Notes: a model not told the origin generated them from the letters alone. Shown: positions 1 through 6,238, counted from the first letter of the stretch. The stretch is DNA of 8,316 nt from an uncultured Ignavibacteria bacterium (GCA_937930275.1 CALGLM010000031.1:1-8316); one strand, 5' to 3'. Program-made: numbers and translations.

Positions 1-1
1 A

Positions 2-517
2 TTAGTTTACTCTAACATATTTTTGAACATTTAAAGTACCTAATACACCGCCGCCTGTGCTGCCAAAACCGCCTGTAGGGGTAGGAGGAGCAACACCGAT
101 TGCCGGAGATGTTTGAACTACTTCATAACTCATTTGGTCAGGTTCCGGAGTAGTATTAATTTCATAAATACCTTCAGCGGTTAAAGCAGCAGGTGTTTGT
201 TGATTTACAACAATTTTATGAATTGTACCGGTTGCACTTTTTGTTAAAGTATATGTTCCGGTTAAAGTTGTAGAAACATTATTTGAATCAACCTGAACTA
301 CGGTATAAGTTAAATTTTCGTTAAATGTAGCTGTAATTTTTTTGATTTTAAAAGGAGCGCCGCGTAACAACGGTGCAACATTAGTACCTTCAGATAACCA
401 AGTTCCTACCATTGGATCTTTTGGTGTTTGGTTATTTGTTGAATCGTCATCATCTTTACATGCAAAAAATGTAATTGAAATGACAAACAACAGCGCGAAT
501 AATAGACTTTTTTTCAT
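2..517 (-). CDS. Small lipocalin-like lipoprotein, probably surface-exposed
   Basis: A complete 171-residue gene and the last one of the minus-strand cluster. Residues 1-19 form a lipoprotein signal peptide: Lys-Lys, a hydrophobic core, then a lipobox reading FFAC with Cys20 as the lipidated residue. Cys20 is followed by Lys and four Asp, which resembles the lipoprotein export signal described for surface lipoproteins of Bacteroidota. After a Thr/Asn-rich linker, a VGTW motif near residue 37 opens a beta-rich domain with alternating polar and hydrophobic strands, as in lipocalin-like domains of this phylum. A Pro/Gly-rich loop lies near residues 143-160, before the last strand. The start has a good ribosome site (AGAGG, 6 bases upstream), and the gene begins 24 bases after the acyl-CoA synthetase stop, so co-transcription is likely. 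I infer a role in binding a small hydrophobic ligand only from the fold and the neighbours. The lipoprotein call is firm; the function is unknown. Confidence 0.85.
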   Translation of the reverse strand: MKKSLLFALLFVISITFFACKDDDDSTNNQTPKDPMVGTWLSEGTNVAPLLRGAPFKIKKITATFNENLTYTVVQVDSNNVSTTLTGTYTLTKSATGTIHKIVVNQQTPAALTAEGIYEINTTPEPDQMSYEVVQTSPAIGVAPPTPTGGFGSTGGGVLGTLNVQKYVRVN

Positions 518-541
518 GGCTTACCTCTTTTTGTTGATTGA

Positions 542-2053
542 TTAGTGTGTGTTATTTAAGTTTATTAATTTTTTTCTATCTATTTTTCCTGCCTCATTTT
601 TAGGTAATTCTTCCAACAAAATAAAATACTTCGGAATTTTATATTTTGCCAATTTACCCTTGCAATATTCATATAAATCATTTTCGGAAATTTTATGTCC
701 GGTATTCAGAACCACATAAGCTTTTCCTACTTCACCCCATTTTTCGTCTGCAACACCCACAACAGCTACTTCTTTTATCGCACTATTTGAAATTATAAAA
801 GCTTCTATTTCGGCTGGATAAACATTTTCGCCGCCGCTTATAAACATGTTCTTCTTTCTATCAACAACATAATAATATCCTTCGTCATCTCTTGTCATCA
901 TGTCGCCGGTATGAAAATAACCGTCTGTAATGGTCTTTTTGGTTTCTTCGTCTTTATTCCAGTAACCGGGAGTAACAATATTTGATTTTATCCATAACTC
1001 ACCGATTTCATTATTTCCACATTCGTTTCCGTCTTCTTTAACTAATTTTACATCTAAAAAGAAATTTGGAAAACCGATCGATCCTTTTTTTCTTATTGCA
1101 TCATCTTGATGTAACGAATAACAATTAGGTCCTACCTCTGTTAATCCGTAACCTTGCCTAATAAATATCCCTTTTTTATGCCAAATGTTAATTAAAGGAA
1201 TAGGCATCGGTGCGCCTCCGACAATTGCATATCTAACGGAAGATAAATCTACTTTATTAAATAATGCGGAATCGCTCATCATCTGAAGCATTGTAGGAAC
1301 ACCAAAAAGAATTGTCGTTTTTTCTTTTTCCATTAATTGTAAAATTGTATCGGAATCAAATTTTTGAAGTAAAGTATGAGAAGCACCGTGGAATAAAAAA
1401 GGAGTAAATAGTACATTCCACCCACCTGTATGAAAAAACGGAGCATAACTTTGAGTATGGTCGTTGGAAGTAATATCCAGTCTTAAGCATGTATTTACAG
1501 CATTCCAGAATAACATTCTGTGGTTAATAATTGCGCCTTTGGATAATCCTGTTGTTCCGGCAGTATATAAAATCATTACCGGATCTTCAATATCAATATC
1601 GGCAATAATGCTTTTGGACGAGTCTTCATTTCCGTATAAAATGTTAGTAATTACTTCAGTACTATTAATTAATTTTACTTTACTTAAGCTGTGTAATTTT
1701 TTTATATCTTCAGTGTATTCATTTTCGTATAAAAATAAAATAGGAGAAGCATCACTTATAAGTATATCAAGTTCACGCGGAGTTAATCTAAAATTTAAGG
1801 GGACTAAAATTATACCGGTTTTAATACAAGCCGTAAATAGCAAAACATACTCGGCGCTATTTTTTGAATATACGCAAATTCTATCCCCTTTTACTAATTT
1901 TAGTTCATTCAATAATTTATAAGCCAAAGTTTCCGATTTTTGATTAAATGTAAAATAATTCCATTTAGTATCTTTTTCGTGGTCACGTAAAAACATTTTA
2001 TTGGGATTATAAATAGCCCATTTTTTCAACCAATCAGTTTCTTGTTTATACAT
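542..2053 (-). CDS. AMP-forming acyl-CoA synthetase (fatty/aryl carboxylate-CoA ligase)
   Basis: The 503-residue product belongs to the ANL superfamily, which activates a carboxylic acid with ATP to an acyl-adenylate and then transfers it to CoA. The visible core motifs are the phosphate-binding loop YTAGTTGLSKG at 163-173, GYGLTEVGP at 301-309, HTGD at 381-384, the hinge D398-R399-K400, GGENVYPAEIE at 407-417, and the catalytic lysine K490 in NEAGKIDRKK. Length and motif order are normal for FadD13/MenE-like ligases, so the enzyme should be active; the acid it uses cannot be read from sequence. I chose the ATG at 2053 because GAGGAG lies just upstream. A longer frame reaches an ATG at 2092, but it overlaps the symporter by 47 bases and has no clear ribosome site. 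With the chosen start the gene overlaps the symporter stop by 8 bases, implying translational coupling. It would make the acyl-CoA that the upstream condensing enzyme could take as primer. Confidence 0.93.
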   Translation of the reverse strand: MYKQETDWLKKWAIYNPNKMFLRDHEKDTKWNYFTFNQKSETLAYKLLNELKLVKGDRICVYSKNSAEYVLLFTACIKTGIILVPLNFRLTPRELDILISDASPILFLYENEYTEDIKKLHSLSKVKLINSTEVITNILYGNEDSSKSIIADIDIEDPVMILYTAGTTGLSKGAIINHRMLFWNAVNTCLRLDITSNDHTQSYAPFFHTGGWNVLFTPFLFHGASHTLLQKFDSDTILQLMEKEKTTILFGVPTMLQMMSDSALFNKVDLSSVRYAIVGGAPMPIPLINIWHKKGIFIRQGYGLTEVGPNCYSLHQDDAIRKKGSIGFPNFFLDVKLVKEDGNECGNNEIGELWIKSNIVTPGYWNKDEETKKTITDGYFHTGDMMTRDDEGYYYVVDRKKNMFISGGENVYPAEIEAFIISNSAIKEVAVVGVADEKWGEVGKAYVVLNTGHKISENDLYEYCKGKLAKYKIPKYFILLEELPKNEAGKIDRKKLINLNNTH

Positions 2054-3554
2054 TTTCTCCTCTTTTAGTACTAAAATATAATGAAATTGCAATTACAACA
2101 GAAATAATTATTGCTGCAGAAGCCGCTACCCCCGGATTTTCACCGGTTGCTATTGAAAACGGGATTTTTATTTTACCGTAATACATTAAAAAATGAGTTG
2201 CTATTGCGGAAATTGATCCTATTATAACAACATGTTTTCTTACATTCTTTAAAAACATTCCGAACAAAATGGGGACAAAAGCTGCCGAAAAGTATGCATA
2301 TACCCCATTTTGGGCAAAAATGCCTACACTTAATTTTGGATTTGTCATTTGTTCGTAAGATAGAAATATTGTTATAAATGCAAGCAAAGTAATTACTATC
2401 CTATTAATTAAAATGTTATTAAAGTTTTTTTGCACCTTCAAAAATTCGGAAATCGGTTTTATTAAATCTTGTGTAATTGTGGTTGAAACGGATTGAATCA
2501 ATCCTTCAAGAGTTGATATTCCGGCAGAGATTAAACCTAAAATTAAAATTAAAGTTACATAAACCGGAAACTTTGTTACTACGTATGTAGAAATAACCGA
2601 ATCTAATCCGATAGCTTTTCCGTTAATTGTTAAATCTGGGAATGTTAAACGAGCATAAAGTCCGGCAATTACAACTAAAAAGAACAACATCTGAACGGTT
2701 ATTCCGGTTATTAAATATTTATTTACATCTTTTTCTTCTTTAAGTAAAAGTGATTTTGTGATTATATGCGGTTGGCAAACAATTGCAATACCTATTACTG
2801 CTTGTGAAATAAATATTTCGTAAAAATCACGGAATAAGAAACTTGTTTTATTGTATGTTTTAGTTAAGTTGGGATCAATTTTAAATAAATCGTTGAAAAA
2901 TCCGGTTAATCCGTTACTTAATTTATCATATCCTGATGTTAACAAAATAAATGCAACAACAATCATAATTAAAGCTTGTATAGTATTGGTATAAACCATA
3001 CTATTAGCACCTCCGAACATCATGTAACCAAAAACGAAAACAACAAATACAATTAAAACATTTATTTCCGGAACGCTAAGAGCGTTTGCAAGTACTTTTG
3101 TAATACCAACGGCAATTAAAACAATAAAAGTAATTAACAATAGTGATAATACACCGAAAATAAATGAGTAAAATTTGCTGTCGTATTTTGTACCCATCCA
3201 TTGAGCTAAAGTTAGTGCTTTAACCGATTTACCGTGAGTTCTAAATTTTTTTGTCAAAAACACTAAAGATAGCAGGGAAGCAACGGGAAGAACAAAGGCA
3301 AATGATATTACGGCGCTTATTCCGTAATATGCAATAAAACCCGGATTAATAATAAATGTTGCAGCGCTTGTCATAGATGCTGCTAAAGATAAACCAACGG
3401 TAAAAGGAGAGAAGTTTATACTACCAACCGCATAATCAGATATATTTTTTATTTTAAGCGCGCCGCGTATAACAAAAAATAGTATAATACCTGCGTAAAG
3501 AGCAATTAAAACCCAAGTTGCCAAAATTAAATTATTTGAAGCTTCACCTGTCAT
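2046..3554 (-). CDS. Sodium:solute symporter (SSS/SLC5 family), probable carboxylate importer
   Basis: The 502-residue integral membrane protein has about 13 hydrophobic segments (for example 9-29, 50-70, 76-100, 129-155, 163-180, 186-206, 281-302, 328-348, 383-400, 416-434, 441-459 and 474-494), the usual size and topology of the SSS family. The broken first core helix carries Ser/Thr-rich ASMTSAATF at 59-67. The segment GLISAGISTLEGLIQ followed by SVSTTITQDL (340-364) matches the conserved Ser/Thr helix that supplies the second sodium site in this family. It should sit in the inner membrane and use the sodium gradient to import a small organic solute. Family members carry proline, pantothenate, acetate and other monocarboxylates. 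The overlapping acyl-CoA synthetase downstream and the condensing enzyme 12 bases upstream point to a carboxylic acid. GGTGAG precedes the ATG. The family call is firm; the substrate is inferred from neighbours. Confidence 0.9.
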   Translation of the reverse strand: MTGEASNNLILATWVLIALYAGIILFFVIRGALKIKNISDYAVGSINFSPFTVGLSLAASMTSAATFIINPGFIAYYGISAVISFAFVLPVASLLSLVFLTKKFRTHGKSVKALTLAQWMGTKYDSKFYSFIFGVLSLLLITFIVLIAVGITKVLANALSVPEINVLIVFVVFVFGYMMFGGANSMVYTNTIQALIMIVVAFILLTSGYDKLSNGLTGFFNDLFKIDPNLTKTYNKTSFLFRDFYEIFISQAVIGIAIVCQPHIITKSLLLKEEKDVNKYLITGITVQMLFFLVVIAGLYARLTFPDLTINGKAIGLDSVISTYVVTKFPVYVTLILILGLISAGISTLEGLIQSVSTTITQDLIKPISEFLKVQKNFNNILINRIVITLLAFITIFLSYEQMTNPKLSVGIFAQNGVYAYFSAAFVPILFGMFLKNVRKHVVIIGSISAIATHFLMYYGKIKIPFSIATGENPGVAASAAIIISVVIAISLYFSTKRGENV

Positions 3555-3566
3555 AGTCTCACCAAT

Positions 3567-4553
3567 TTACCAAATAAAAGCCGCAGCCGCAAATGCTAAA
3601 CCGCCGCCGCTTCCCATAAAAATTAGTTTATCGCCAATATTTAATTTACCTTGTTCAAATGCATCGTTTAATGCCATCGGAATACAGGCAGAACCCGTAT
3701 AAGCATATTTATCCATAATTGTATGTGCAAGATTTCTGGGGGCATTTAGCTTATCCATTGTTTCCCAAATGCCGTTAATATTTATTTGAGTCATAAAATA
3801 GTGCTTAAAATCGGAAACCGGAATTTCGGTTCTTTCGGAAAGTTCAGTTATCATTTTTGACCACATTATCGGATTAATTTCTTTTGGAAATTTTCTCACA
3901 AATTTTAGTAGGTGGTCTTTATTTTTTAAAACATCTTCGGTAATCGGTTTATTTGTTCCGCCTGCATAAATTCCCATCCAACTATTATAAACCCCTTCGG
4001 TATGTAATGAACTTGCTAAAAAGCCACGCTGCTCGGTTGTAGCAGATACTACTACCGCACCTGCACCGTCTGCAAATAAAGTTACGGTTTTTTTATCATA
4101 TAAATCTAAATATTTACTCATTGCATAAGCACCTATTACAAGAATATTCTTGTATCGTTTATCTGCAATAATATACTTTGAAGCTACATCCAGAGCCGTA
4201 ACAAATCCTGCACATGCAGTATTTAAGTCAAAAGTACCGGCATTAGCCGCATTTAATCTATGTTGAACAACCGAGGCGGTAGAAGGGGAAATAAATTCCG
4301 GGGTATCTGTAGAAATAATAATTAAATCAAGTTCTTCGGGTTTTAATGCAGCCCGCTCTAATGCCATATTTGCCGCATTAACACATAAATCTGCAGTAGA
4401 TTCGTTTTCCGAGCACCATCTTCTTTCTTTAATAGTCAGATTAGTAACAAGCCAAGTATCAACATCTTCTCCCAAAATATCATTAAAAAATTGATTGGGA
4501 ATAACTCTTTCCGGCACATACGCACCTACCGATTTAATAAATGCATTTCTCAT
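3567..4553 (-). CDS. Beta-ketoacyl-ACP synthase III-like protein with altered active site
   Basis: The 328-residue thiolase-fold protein has the size and layout of FabH. The acyl-accepting cysteine is C114 in DLNTACAGF, LFADGAGAVVV (159-169) matches the FabH FGDGAGA segment, and the C-terminal GSGGGLAFAAAAFIW matches the usual glycine-rich end. FabH enzymes condense acyl-CoA with malonyl-ACP using a Cys-His-Asn triad. Here the PHQAN histidine aligns with T255 (FMTQININ, 253-260), and the GNTSAAS asparagine aligns with Y285 (YAYTGSACIP, 283-292). Cys is kept, but the two residues that drive malonyl decarboxylation appear to be replaced. Possible roles are acyl transfer, non-decarboxylative condensation, or a divergent subfamily using other residues such as nearby H251. 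The start ATG lies one base after the dehydrogenase TGA (TGATATG), so translation is probably coupled; its own ribosome site is weak. I give no gene symbol because true FabH activity is doubtful. Confidence 0.88.
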   Translation of the reverse strand: MRNAFIKSVGAYVPERVIPNQFFNDILGEDVDTWLVTNLTIKERRWCSENESTADLCVNAANMALERAALKPEELDLIIISTDTPEFISPSTASVVQHRLNAANAGTFDLNTACAGFVTALDVASKYIIADKRYKNILVIGAYAMSKYLDLYDKKTVTLFADGAGAVVVSATTEQRGFLASSLHTEGVYNSWMGIYAGGTNKPITEDVLKNKDHLLKFVRKFPKEINPIMWSKMITELSERTEIPVSDFKHYFMTQININGIWETMDKLNAPRNLAHTIMDKYAYTGSACIPMALNDAFEQGKLNIGDKLIFMGSGGGLAFAAAAFIW

Positions 4554-4554
4554 A

Positions 4555-5298
4555 TCAAATTACCAATCCGCCGTCAACACTTAATACAGTACCGTTAATA
4601 TAACTTGCCTCCTCGCTTGCTAAAAACAAATAAGCATTTGCAATATCTTCCGGTTTACCTAATCTTCCTAACGGAGTTTTTTCGCGCATACCGGCAAGAA
4701 CTGCTTCGGGCATTAATTTTACCATCTCGGTTTCAATAAAGCCTGGGGCAACGGCGTTTACGTTAACTCCCTTTCTGCCTAATTCGCGTGCCCAAACCTT
4801 TGTCATTCCAATTACGCCTGATTTAGTAGCAACATAATTAGTTTGACCAAAGTTGCCGTACAAACCTACAACAGAGGATGTATTAATAATTTTACCCGAT
4901 TTTTGTTCAACCATAAAATCGGAAAATACTTTAGTGCAATTAAAAACACCGGTTAAATTAACATCAATAACTTGCTGCCATTGTTGCGGAGTCATCTTTT
5001 TTAAAGAGGCATCCCTTGTAATTCCGGCATTATTTATTAAAATATCAATTTTACCAAATTCATCAATAACATTTTTTGCGTTTTCGGTAACATTGTTAAA
5101 ATCGGCAACGTTAACTTTGTAAAACTTAGATTTTATTTTTTTATTAAGTAATTCATTAACAAGTTCGTTACCATGCAATTCATCCATATCCCAAACAGCA
5201 ATAGAAGCGCCTTCTTCGGCAAATTTAAGTACGGCAGCTTTTCCTATACCGGCAGCCCCGCCTGTAATTACCGCTACTTTTCCTTCTAATCTTTTCAT
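4555..5298 (-). CDS. FabG-like short-chain dehydrogenase/reductase (3-oxoacyl reductase / 3-hydroxyacyl dehydrogenase)
   Basis: The 247-residue classical SDR interconverts a 3-ketoacyl and a 3-hydroxyacyl thioester with a nicotinamide cofactor. All family marks are present: TGGAAGIG cofactor loop at 12-19, NNAG at 89-92, N114, S142, Y155 and K159 (the catalytic tetrad, in SSVVG and YVATK), APGFIETEM at 184-192 and VDGG at 241-244. The second beta strand ends in D37 (AVWDMD). Such an acidic residue normally binds the adenine ribose of NAD and disfavours NADP. The loop also lacks the Arg of the usual FabG GASRGIG. I therefore infer NAD(H) use, which suits a catabolic or accessory enzyme better than the housekeeping FabG. 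It is the first gene after the operator-bearing gap, preceded by GGAG 7 bases upstream of the ATG, and it ends one base before the KAS III-like start. Confidence 0.92.
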   Translation of the reverse strand: MKRLEGKVAVITGGAAGIGKAAVLKFAEEGASIAVWDMDELHGNELVNELLNKKIKSKFYKVNVADFNNVTENAKNVIDEFGKIDILINNAGITRDASLKKMTPQQWQQVIDVNLTGVFNCTKVFSDFMVEQKSGKIINTSSVVGLYGNFGQTNYVATKSGVIGMTKVWARELGRKGVNVNAVAPGFIETEMVKLMPEAVLAGMREKTPLGRLGKPEDIANAYLFLASEEASYINGTVLSVDGGLVI

Positions 5299-5305
5299 AA
5301 TTATT

Positions 5306-5309
5306 CTCC
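5306..5309 (-). promoter_or_regulatory. Ribosome binding site of the SDR gene
   Basis: GGAG (within CGGAG, minus strand) sits 7 bases before the ATG at 5298. It supports this start and shows that the organism uses Shine-Dalgarno initiation, in contrast to the regulator gene just upstream, which has none. Confidence 0.7.
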
Positions 5310-5313
5310 GTTA

Positions 5314-5348
5314 TTTTTAATATTTGAAATTTTTCAAACGTTCAAAAT
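5314..5348. promoter_or_regulatory. Operator A: first copy of a duplicated palindromic element
   Basis: This 35-base element lies in the 59-base gap between the regulator and the SDR. Its core is TTTGAA (5323-5328), 12 bases, TTCAAA (5341-5346). An extra TTCAAA at 5333-5338 makes a tighter inner palindrome with the first arm (4-base loop). The same element recurs at 5858-5892 with 30 of 35 bases identical and the same internal spacing. Because it covers a predicted promoter and the adjacent gene encodes a DNA-binding protein, I infer that it is the binding site of that regulator. The repeat is seen directly; the binding is inferred. Confidence 0.65.
5317..5345 (-). promoter_or_regulatory. Predicted sigma-70-type promoter of the SDR-KASIII-symporter-ligase-lipoprotein operon
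   Basis: Read on the minus strand, TTGAAC (5345-5340) is followed by a 17-base spacer and TATTAA (5322-5317), a good match to the -35 and -10 boxes with ideal spacing. It would start transcription about 12 bases before the SDR ribosome site. The palindromic operator covers the -35 box and the whole spacer, so a protein bound there should block RNA polymerase. The prediction rests on sequence only. The operon could also be read through from the regulator gene. Confidence 0.55.
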
Positions 5349-5357
5349 AAAGAAAAC

Positions 5358-5855
5358 CTACTTATTTTCTTTATTGTTTAATAATTTAATTCTTTCAATA
5401 GTCCATTCATCTAAAAAGTTTTGATAATGCTTTTCCATTATTTCATAAAATAGCTGCATTTCTTCTAATCGTGTACTTAAAAAATCGTGATCAGAGCTTA
5501 CTTCGGTAACTAAGTAATTTAATTGTTTTGCAAGCCGAGTATTCGACTTAATTAACTCAAAATTATTACGGAAAGCGTTTTCAAAAATTTCGGGCTGAAT
5601 TTCGTAAAAATCTTTACGACTTGTAGGATGCCATACCCTTCTAATTAAATTTTTATCTCTTAATCTTCTTGTAATTTGACTAATAGGTCCTTTACTTCTT
5701 GCAAGCGTTTTAGCTATTTCATCAAGTGAAAGGGGTTCGTTACTACAAAGCAATAGGGCAACAACAGACCCCATTAATTTATTTAATCCAAATGCACGAT
5801 ATGCATAGCCAAAGTTTTTTATTATCTCTTTTTTTACTTTTTCGTCAGGTGACAT
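5358..5855 (-). CDS. GbsR/MarR-family winged-helix transcriptional regulator
   Basis: The 165-residue DNA-binding protein has the GbsR-like branch layout. An N-terminal helix (residues 5-35) is followed by a winged helix-turn-helix with LSLDEIAKTLA (42-52), the recognition helix SKGPISQITRRLRD (54-67), and a wing LIRRVWHPTSRKDFYEI (70-86). The tail from about 90 to 160 is charged and helical and probably forms the dimer interface. The pattern 'SKG..S...R.L....L.RRVW.P..RKD.YE' is typical of GbsR-type repressors. It heads the cluster in the same direction as the metabolic genes, and near-identical palindromes lie just before its own ATG and before the SDR, which suggests autoregulation and control of the operon, perhaps with an acyl-CoA or a carboxylate as the signal (inference). 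No Shine-Dalgarno sequence precedes the ATG, and no alternative start with one is visible. Confidence 0.88.
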   Translation of the reverse strand: MSPDEKVKKEIIKNFGYAYRAFGLNKLMGSVVALLLCSNEPLSLDEIAKTLARSKGPISQITRRLRDKNLIRRVWHPTSRKDFYEIQPEIFENAFRNNFELIKSNTRLAKQLNYLVTEVSSDHDFLSTRLEEMQLFYEIMEKHYQNFLDEWTIERIKLLNNKENK

Positions 5856-5857
5856 AG

Positions 5858-5892
5858 TTTTTAACGTTTGAAATTTTTGATATGTTCAAAAT
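5858..5892. promoter_or_regulatory. Operator B: second copy of the palindromic element, at the regulator start codon
   Basis: This copy begins 3 bases upstream of the regulator ATG and matches operator A at 30 of 35 positions, at an offset of exactly 544 bases. The core is TTTGAA (5867-5872), 12 bases, TTCAAA (5885-5890). The decamer AACGTTTGAA (5863-5872) is the reverse complement of TTCAAACGTT in operator A (5333-5342), so the same extended half-site is used in opposite orientation in the two copies. The position fits autorepression of the regulator gene. Confidence 0.65.
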
Positions 5893-5916
5893 CTTAAATA
5901 CTTTCTTTAAAGTCAA
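5861..5916 (-). promoter_or_regulatory. Possible promoter region of the regulator gene (weak)
   Basis: Two weak readings exist on the minus strand. One is TTGACT (5916-5911) with TAAGAT (5896-5891) at a short 14-base spacing, or with GATTTT (5893-5888) at 17. The other, aligned with the operon promoter, is TTGAAC (5889-5884), a 17-base spacer and CGTTAA (5866-5861); this would start transcription almost at the ATG and give a leaderless message. In either case operator B overlaps or adjoins the promoter. I cannot choose between them from sequence. Confidence 0.28.
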
Positions 5917-6122
5917 GTAAAAAATTTTAATGTTATAATTTTTTTTTATTACTTTTAATAAATATTATATGTTTTACAAAAACCTAATTGTTAAAAAAAA
6001 TACTTTTATTCGGCTAATCGAAAACACTTTAATCGCTTTTTACGCTAACTTTAAAAAAATAAAAAATAAAGAGTTTACGTCTTAAAATCTTTTGAAATAA
6101 TAAAATTAAATAATGAAAAATG

Positions 6123-6138
6123 TATGAAATGTTTCATA
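6123..6138. promoter_or_regulatory. Inverted repeat, possible operator of the PAS gene
   Basis: TATGAAA and TTTCATA flank a TG centre, giving a perfect 16-base palindrome 37 bases upstream of the predicted -35 box of the PAS gene. It differs from the TTTGAA/TTCAAA elements near the regulator. In such AT-rich DNA a 7-base-arm palindrome can arise by chance, so it is only a candidate site. Confidence 0.25.
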
Positions 6139-6175
6139 AAAAGCAGTTTTTAGGGCACAATAAGAAATTAAATAC

Positions 6176-6204
6176 TTGATAATTGTCCATTTATTTAATA
6201 TTAT
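6176..6204 (+). promoter_or_regulatory. Predicted sigma-70-type promoter of the PAS-sensor gene
   Basis: TTGATA (6176-6181), a 17-base spacer and TATTAT (6199-6204) are close to the -35/-10 consensus at optimal spacing. Transcription would begin near 6211, giving a leader of about 28 bases that contains the AAGGG ribosome site at 6228-6232. The layout is well formed and lies right where a promoter is expected. Confidence 0.6.
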
Positions 6205-6227
6205 TGAGATATACTTGCCAGAAAAAT

Positions 6228-6232
6228 AAGGG
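6228..6232 (+). promoter_or_regulatory. Ribosome binding site of the PAS-sensor gene
   Basis: AAGGG ends 6 bases before the ATG at 6239. An in-frame TAA at 6227-6229 closes the frame just upstream, so this ATG is the earliest possible start, and the ribosome site confirms it. Confidence 0.7.
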
Positions 6233-6238
6233 TTAGCA

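Larger units (their letters stand above)
5856..6238. other. AT-rich divergent intergenic region
   Basis: These 383 bases separate the leftward regulator gene from the rightward PAS protein gene. They contain operator B and the weak regulator promoter at the left end, a perfect 7-base-arm inverted repeat near 6123-6138, and a strong promoter at 6176-6204. The middle part (about 5920-6115) is rich in A and T runs, with no convincing gene, RNA or hairpin terminator; it holds only a 38-codon frame without a ribosome site, which I reject. Confidence 0.8.

Noticed and set aside
342..545. A 67-codon plus-strand frame opposite the lipoprotein signal peptide region.
   Set aside because: It is antisense to a clear lipoprotein start with signal peptide and ribosome site.
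1464..1922. A 152-codon plus-strand frame opposite the acyl-CoA synthetase.
   Set aside because: It lies fully antisense to a gene with all ANL motifs and shows no domain of its own; it is a shadow frame.
3567..4553. Thiolase (3-ketoacyl-CoA thiolase) for a degradative operon.
   Set aside because: The protein shares the fold, but its length (328 residues), nucleophile context and C-terminal glycine motif are those of KAS III; the second Cys and the GHP histidine of thiolases are absent.
4853..5122. An 89-codon plus-strand frame opposite the SDR gene.
   Set aside because: It is antisense to a well-supported SDR with intact catalytic residues, and has no ribosome site or motif.
5323..5338. 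The TTTGAA-ATTT-TTCAAA palindrome as a transcription terminator after the regulator gene.
   Set aside because: The stem is only 6 bases and nearly all A-T, with no clean following T tract on the minus strand, and the element recurs upstream of the regulator where a terminator makes no sense; an operator fits better.
5969..6085. A 38-codon plus-strand frame in the intergenic region starting with ATG at 5969.
   Set aside because: It has no ribosome site, a composition rich in Lys, Asn, Ile and Phe as expected of random AT-rich DNA, and no recognisable motif.
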